Assembly: GCA_046733315.1 (NCBI GenBank)
Contig: JBKPOV010000111.1
Span: 1 to 7,994 of the forward strand
Length of the DNA stretch: 7,994 nt
Direction: 5' to 3'
Source of the DNA: VRUE01 sp046733315
Lineage (GTDB): Bacteria; Actinomycetota; Thermoleophilia; Solirubrobacterales; 70-9
Under the pieces are notes generated by a model, which was given only the letters and a program-made list of their open reading frames with translations, searched no databases and was not told the origin of the DNA. Positions 4,351 through 7,994 of this stretch are shown here, in pieces. The translations under genes were made by a program, and so were the position numbers. Positions within the stretch are counted from its first letter, which is position 1. Each line of letters opens with the position of its first letter.

Positions 4351-5441
4351 GGAGACGAGAGACCCCGACCAAGCGCCGCAACCCCTCCGGGGAGATCGTT
4401 TGGATGGCGAGGTACACCGGCCGAGACGGCAAGCGCCGTGTCGCCAAGCCCCGCTGGAACGGCGGCAAGGGCACCTTCAACCTGAAGCGAGAAGCTCAGC
4501 AGGCGATCGACGAGGCCTACGGGCTTTCAGACCGCCCCGACACCTTGGGCGAGTACTTCGCCACCTGGCCGACCAACCACCCGCGCTCGGAACGAACCAA
4601 CGAGACCAACGAGCACCGCATCAGCCGCGTCCTCGAGGTCGAGGTGGAGGGCATCCCGCTCAAGCAATGGCCAATGCGCGAGCTGCGCCGAAGACACGGC
4701 CTCGCCCTGGTCGATCACATGCTCCGGGTCCAAGGACGAGCGACCACGGGAGTCGTCGGCATCCTCCGCTCCCTCTCAGCGATGGCAGAGGACGCGATCA
4801 CCGACGAAGTCGCCGACCTCAATCCGTTTAAGGGAGTCCGGGTTCGGGCCAACGATCCGAGGGCAAGGAAGAAGCGTCGGCCGATCCGCGTCTTCAGCTT
4901 CGAGCAGATGCACGCCTTCGCCAAGGCGGCCGGTCGCTACGAGGCAATGGTCCGCGTCTTCACCGACACCGGCATGAGGCTGGGGGAGGTGCTGCCGCTT
5001 CGGGTCGAGGACTTCGACGGAGAGACTCTGAAGGTCCGCCGCACCGCCCACGAGGGCGTGATCCTCGACGGCACCAAGACCGACCACGGCGAGCACGACG
5101 CGGGGAGGACCGTCCCGGTCCCGGCGACACTCGCCTGGATGATCGAAGCCCAGATGCGCCTAAACGGCGAGGACTGCGACCTCCTCTTCACGACCCCAAC
5201 CGGCCGCATGTGGCGAGAGCGCAACTTCTACCGCGACCTCTGGAAACCGGCCCAGCAAGCCTCCGGCCTAGACATCCGCCCCCACGAGTGCCGCCACAGC
5301 TACGTCACCCACCTCCGCGCCGCCGGCATCAACGACGCCGACCTAGCCGAGATTGTCGGCCACCGCGTCGAGACGATGCTGGCGCGATATACCCATGCGC
5401 TTGGGGGCAGCCATGAACATGTAAAAAAGGTCATTGGGTAG
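4347..5441 (+). CDS. Tyrosine recombinase / phage-type integrase
   Basis: A 364-aa site-specific recombinase, normal length for the family. Residues 11-58 are an arm-type DNA-binding domain (GEIVWMARYTGRDGKRRVAK then NLKREAQQAIDEAYG). Residues 64-165 are the core-binding SAM-like domain. The catalytic domain follows with all expected residues: Arg211 in DTGMRLGE, Lys244 in the beta-hairpin (GTKTDHG), His313 and Arg316 in HECRHSYVTHL, His339 in IVGHR, and nucleophile Tyr348 in ARYTHA. It is therefore probably active. GTG 4347 is chosen because it overlaps the xis stop and AAGGGA lies 9 nt before; a longer frame to 4050 is Arg-rich shadow of the xis gene. It should integrate and, with the excisionase, excise the element. 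It reads away from the tRNA. Confidence 0.95.
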   Translation: MRRRETPTKRRNPSGEIVWMARYTGRDGKRRVAKPRWNGGKGTFNLKREAQQAIDEAYGLSDRPDTLGEYFATWPTNHPRSERTNETNEHRISRVLEVEVEGIPLKQWPMRELRRRHGLALVDHMLRVQGRATTGVVGILRSLSAMAEDAITDEVADLNPFKGVRVRANDPRARKKRRPIRVFSFEQMHAFAKAAGRYEAMVRVFTDTGMRLGEVLPLRVEDFDGETLKVRRTAHEGVILDGTKTDHGEHDAGRTVPVPATLAWMIEAQMRLNGEDCDLLFTTPTGRMWRERNFYRDLWKPAQQASGLDIRPHECRHSYVTHLRAAGINDADLAEIVGHRVETMLARYTHALGGSHEHVKKVIG

Positions 5442-5484
5442 TTGCACCAGCGACTTTCGCCTGCCGTCTCGATGTATCTTGCTG

Positions 5485-5513
5485 TTCTGAAGTGGCCCGT
5501 AAATCTCTAGGCT
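5485..5513 (+). promoter_or_regulatory. Candidate leaderless promoter of the methylase
   Basis: TTCTGA (5485-5490, weak -35) and TAGGCT (5508-5513) are 17 bp apart. The usual +1, seven bases past the end of the -10, falls on the A of the ATG at 5520, which predicts a leaderless mRNA. No Shine-Dalgarno is present. It is the third TAGGCT so placed. Confidence 0.4.
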
Positions 5514-5519
5514 CAAGCA

Positions 5520-6497
5520 ATGTGCCCTGGTGCGCCTTCCCAATCATCCGCATCCGCTGCTCAGCAGGATGCAGCTCCTCGCTTCGCCCGAATCGATATT
5601 TCAGTCGACTCGGTGGTGGTTCGACCAGCCGACAAGCGCCGCAAACCAATCGCCGAGGCTTCGGTGTCGCAGGGCTTCGTCCCGCCTTTTCTGAAGTGGA
5701 CCGGTGGGAAGCAATGGCTCGCGCGTGCCATGCCAGTTCTTACGCCAGCGACATATGAGCGCTATTTTGAGCCCTTCCTAGGTGGAGGGTCAGTCTTCTT
5801 CTCGCTACAGCCTAAAGCCGCTTCATTGAGCGATGCAAATGCTGAGCTAATTCGTACGTATCAGGGTCTCCGAGACCAACCTCAAAGAGTTATTGACAAT
5901 CTGCGCCGACTAAAATATGACCGCGAGGTCTTCGAGCGAGTCCGTGAACTACGTCCTCGGACAGACGCGAGTCATGCGGCTCGGTTTATATATCTCAACA
6001 GAACAGCCTTTAATGGCATTTATAGAGTCAACCGGGAAGGTCAGTTTAACGTTCCCTTTGGGAGTTTTTCAAATCCCCAGATATGTAATCGCCAGCGCCT
6101 AGAAGTATGTGCCGCTCGCTTGAAAGGCGATACTCAAATACGCGCTCAGGATTTTGAAGAGGCCGTTTACTCCGCCCAGAAAAATGACTTCGTATATCTG
6201 GACCCCCCCTATATCACTGGCCACATGAACAATGGGTTTGTCAAGTGGAACGCCAAGCTATTTAGTTGGCAGGACCAAGTGCGCCTTGCAAACCTTGCTG
6301 AGAATCTCGCTCGGAGGGGGGTGCACGTGCTTCTGTCTAATGCTGATCACCCGGCAGTAACCGAGCTTTACAAGAGCTTCCATAGATACCGGATAGAGCG
6401 ACCGAGTCAAATAGCGGCATCGACCACAAAGCGCCACCCGGTTACAGAGATGCTTGCTGCCAGTTACCCACTCCTAGGAGCCACTTCCCAAGGCTAA
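5520..6497 (+). CDS. D12-class (Dam-type) DNA adenine-N6 methyltransferase
   Basis: A 325-aa SAM-dependent DNA methyltransferase forming N6-methyladenine. The Dam/DpnM order of motifs is complete: PPFLKWTGGKQWL (55-67, SAM pocket), YFEPFLGGGSVFF (82-94, motif I), LSDANAELI (103-111), ARFIYLNRTAFNGIYRVNREGQFNVPFG (154-181), and the catalytic DPPY (228-231) in FVYLDPPYITGHMNNG, followed by LLSNADH (271-277). The recognition sequence cannot be told; GATC is only the best-known case for the class. An N-terminal extension of about 50 residues precedes the usual start. GTG 5664 with GAGG 5 nt upstream is an alternative start that would remove it. Base composition is lower in GC than the left part (hand count 5881-5940: 29/60; 6001-6060: 26/60; integrase 5281-5340: 44/60), suggesting separate acquisition. 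No restriction enzyme is visible in the window. Confidence 0.92.
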   Translation: MCPGAPSQSSASAAQQDAAPRFARIDISVDSVVVRPADKRRKPIAEASVSQGFVPPFLKWTGGKQWLARAMPVLTPATYERYFEPFLGGGSVFFSLQPKAASLSDANAELIRTYQGLRDQPQRVIDNLRRLKYDREVFERVRELRPRTDASHAARFIYLNRTAFNGIYRVNREGQFNVPFGSFSNPQICNRQRLEVCAARLKGDTQIRAQDFEEAVYSAQKNDFVYLDPPYITGHMNNGFVKWNAKLFSWQDQVRLANLAENLARRGVHVLLSNADHPAVTELYKSFHRYRIERPSQIAASTTKRHPVTEMLAASYPLLGATSQG

Positions 6498-6548
6498 AGA
6501 GGTTAATCCATCGAGCTAGTGAGAGCACAGGCACCATCTCTGTGTCGC

Positions 6549-7994
6549 CTAGCTAGCGATGCGGGTAACATCAAGGTCCTTCATAAGGGCACGCGAAACC
6601 TCACGAAAGCCAGATATCCCCGCCCAGTTGTAGACCACCCCGTCGGCTTCCCCGAGGAGACTCGCCACCTCGGCCTCGACAGGGGCCTCCCGCACGGCGA
6701 TGAATTCGTGGATAGATGTATCGGATCCTCGCCGGCTTTTGTAAAACTCAAACGCTACATCAGGGGGTGTGTAGATATACAGCATTCCAATCCGCCTGTC
6801 AGATGCCGTATTGCGCAGCTGGGTTAGGGTTGCCTTCTGTCGAATACCATCTATGAGGACACGTCCGTTGTCGTATTGGTTTGCTTTTTCCCATATTGCG
6901 ATGGCAAGCCTTCTTGGCCCGTCGTTGGTTGCGATAAAGGCTTGCGCCTCTGCTTGGAAGTCCTCGCGCTCATCCTCATGCTCAGGCGTTAGTGCCGGAC
7001 GTTGGAGCAGTTCGGCGAGGACGGCCCCGCTATTAATTTCGACGTAACCAAACTCGCTACGGAGCTGAGTGGTTATTTGCGTCTTCCCACTGCCGATCTC
7101 GCCAACGACACACAAAAGATGCGGCGGCTGGAGGGGCTTTCGACGGCGTATTAGGTACGAGGGTCGTCCTTGAACGGCGTCGCGAAAATATGTTCTCAAG
7201 CATAGTTGAGACCAGTACTCAAAGCGCTCCAAGGGCAGATCGGGTGAAGTGGTATCTATCCATCGCAATTGATTGATGGACTTCTCACCGCGCTGAAGGC
7301 TGTCCCAGTCCGATGAGTCCGTTACCTCATACGTAAGGACATATGCGAAATGCCGACGACCAAGCACGGACGAATCGTCGTTGAGAGCGCCAATGATCTT
7401 GAGGCCCTCCAGGGCTTCGACGCGCTTCGCGTCGGCAGGGGGCAAGTACAGCTCCTCTGACAGCTCCCTTGCGGCACTTCGAAGAAGACCGTAGTCAGAC
7501 GAACTGGTGAGGTCATGATCACCTAGTTGAACATGACCACCAAACCCAACACAAGACAGGCCCCTCAAGGATTCCTCCACGCGGTTGTATGCGCCACGCT
7601 CAAAGCAAGCTACTTCCGACCCTCGTGTCACCATGATGTAAGTAAGCACCTGCTTGAAGTCGTCTACCTGCTCTGCCTGCAAGCGATCCATATGTCGAGC
7701 CGCTGGACCGAGGAGAGGCTCCATGAGAGGTTGCCAATCGTTGGTAATGCCTTGGAAGCGTCCGGCCGAATCAAGCGCAGCAGATGGAAATACGAGTACA
7801 TCCTCGCTGGCAGCCGGCGGAGTCAGCGGGCGAGCCTCGAAGATCTCATCCTCAGTGTCCATGAGTTGCCGCAGGTAAAAGCGCCCTGGGGCTGTGCGAA
7901 CGAAGGGAGATGCATTCCCCTGACGCCGTATATCGACGCTTAGCTTGGCCTTCATGGTTTGCCAAGGAGTCTTGCCCGCACTTTCAAGCATGCC
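6549..7994 (-). CDS. HARE-HTH / Nudix / P-loop kinase fusion, 5' end missing
   Basis: The last 482 codons of a longer protein; the frame is open through 7994. Counting from the Met at 7989-7991, residues 7-41 (KTPWQTMKAKLSVDIRRQGNASPF, then VRTAPGRFYLR) match the second half of a HARE-HTH domain, whose first half must lie off the edge, so that Met is not the start. Residues about 115-285 are Nudix-like: GFGGHVQLGDHD (149-160) and RELSEEL (175-181), with a longer gap between than the canonical box. Residues about 291-475 are a P-loop nucleotide kinase-like domain: Walker A GEIGSGKT (297-304), VEINSGAVLAELL, LIDGIRQ (379-385), and a VVYNW element near 452. Predicted roles are DNA binding or sensing of modified DNA, hydrolysis of a nucleoside-diphosphate compound, and phosphorylation of a nucleotide or similar small molecule. 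Low-GC composition matches the convergent methylase, 51 bp away. Confidence 0.75.
   Translation of the reverse strand, partial: GMLESAGKTPWQTMKAKLSVDIRRQGNASPFVRTAPGRFYLRQLMDTEDEIFEARPLTPPAASEDVLVFPSAALDSAGRFQGITNDWQPLMEPLLGPAARHMDRLQAEQVDDFKQVLTYIMVTRGSEVACFERGAYNRVEESLRGLSCVGFGGHVQLGDHDLTSSSDYGLLRSAARELSEELYLPPADAKRVEALEGLKIIGALNDDSSVLGRRHFAYVLTYEVTDSSDWDSLQRGEKSINQLRWIDTTSPDLPLERFEYWSQLCLRTYFRDAVQGRPSYLIRRRKPLQPPHLLCVVGEIGSGKTQITTQLRSEFGYVEINSGAVLAELLQRPALTPEHEDEREDFQAEAQAFIATNDGPRRLAIAIWEKANQYDNGRVLIDGIRQKATLTQLRNTASDRRIGMLYIYTPPDVAFEFYKSRRGSDTSIHEFIAVREAPVEAEVASLLGEADGVVYNWAGISGFREVSRALMKDLDVTRIAS

Larger units (their letters stand above)
2638..5441 (+). mobile_element. Integrative-element core; ends unresolved
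   Basis: Starting at the 3' end of the tRNA is a co-oriented set of small HTH regulators, an excisionase-like protein and a tyrosine recombinase, with repeats in the gaps. tRNA genes are the classic attachment sites for such integrases, so the tRNA may be one att site. The recombinase points away from the tRNA, and I find no copy of the tRNA 3' end (GTTCGATTCTCTCCGGGCGC) elsewhere in the window. The far end is therefore either beyond 7994 or the site is not this tRNA. The methylase and kinase genes to the right may be cargo. The span given is the recognisable module, not a mapped boundary. No relaxase, replication or virion gene is visible. Confidence 0.5.

Noticed and set aside
5442..5519. 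attR copy of the tRNA 3' end after the integrase
   Set aside because: Read by eye against 2605-2640; no shared word of useful length was found.
6498..6548. Possible bidirectional terminator between the methylase and the fusion gene
   Set aside because: Only 4-5 bp stems with large loops (CACAG/CTGTG, GCTAG/CTAGC) and no T-tract; too weak to call.

Overview
The window reads as high-GC actinobacterial chromosome, most like the Thermoleophilia/Solirubrobacterales. That placement rests on GC-rich codon use, the style of the small partial protein at the left edge, and genes that seem to start without a Shine-Dalgarno; it is an inference. Bases 1-33 are not genomic: they match the Illumina Nextera (Tn5) read-1 adapter, so the molecule really begins at 34 and the left edge is probably a contig end.

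Region 1 (34-2507) looks like host backbone. It holds the 3' end of an unrecognised gene, a convergent secreted trypsin-fold serine protease (261-1151, minus), a tRNA-Thr(GGT) and an acyl-CoA dehydrogenase of the LCAD/IVD active-site type. A 14-bp GC hairpin at 268-299 sits between the two convergent genes.

Region 2 (2542-5441) starts with a tRNA carrying a Glu anticodon (TTC). Its D-loop contains about 22 extra bases that can form a hairpin of their own. It is followed by a compact recombination and regulation module on the plus strand: a 69-aa HTH protein, a 116-aa helical protein coupled by ATGA overlap to a Cro/CI-type regulator, a possible coupled 74-aa ORF, a 400-bp gap with direct repeats and a strong 68-nt two-arm foldback, a 64-aa excisionase-like HTH protein, and a tyrosine recombinase whose GTG overlaps the excisionase stop. 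This looks like one end or the core of an integrative element. No second attachment-site copy is visible.

Region 3 (5442-7994) has visibly lower GC and different codon use. It holds a D12-class (Dam-type) adenine-N6 DNA methyltransferase convergent with a large multidomain protein that continues past the right edge. In that protein I read the end of a HARE-HTH domain, a Nudix domain with an insertion in its box, and a P-loop nucleotide-kinase domain. The pair looks like accessory cargo, plausibly a DNA-modification or phage-defence module, and is the best candidate here for an undescribed system. The likely logic is a mobile element next to tRNA-Glu, controlled by its own regulators and int/xis, with a methylase and nucleotide-metabolism island alongside.
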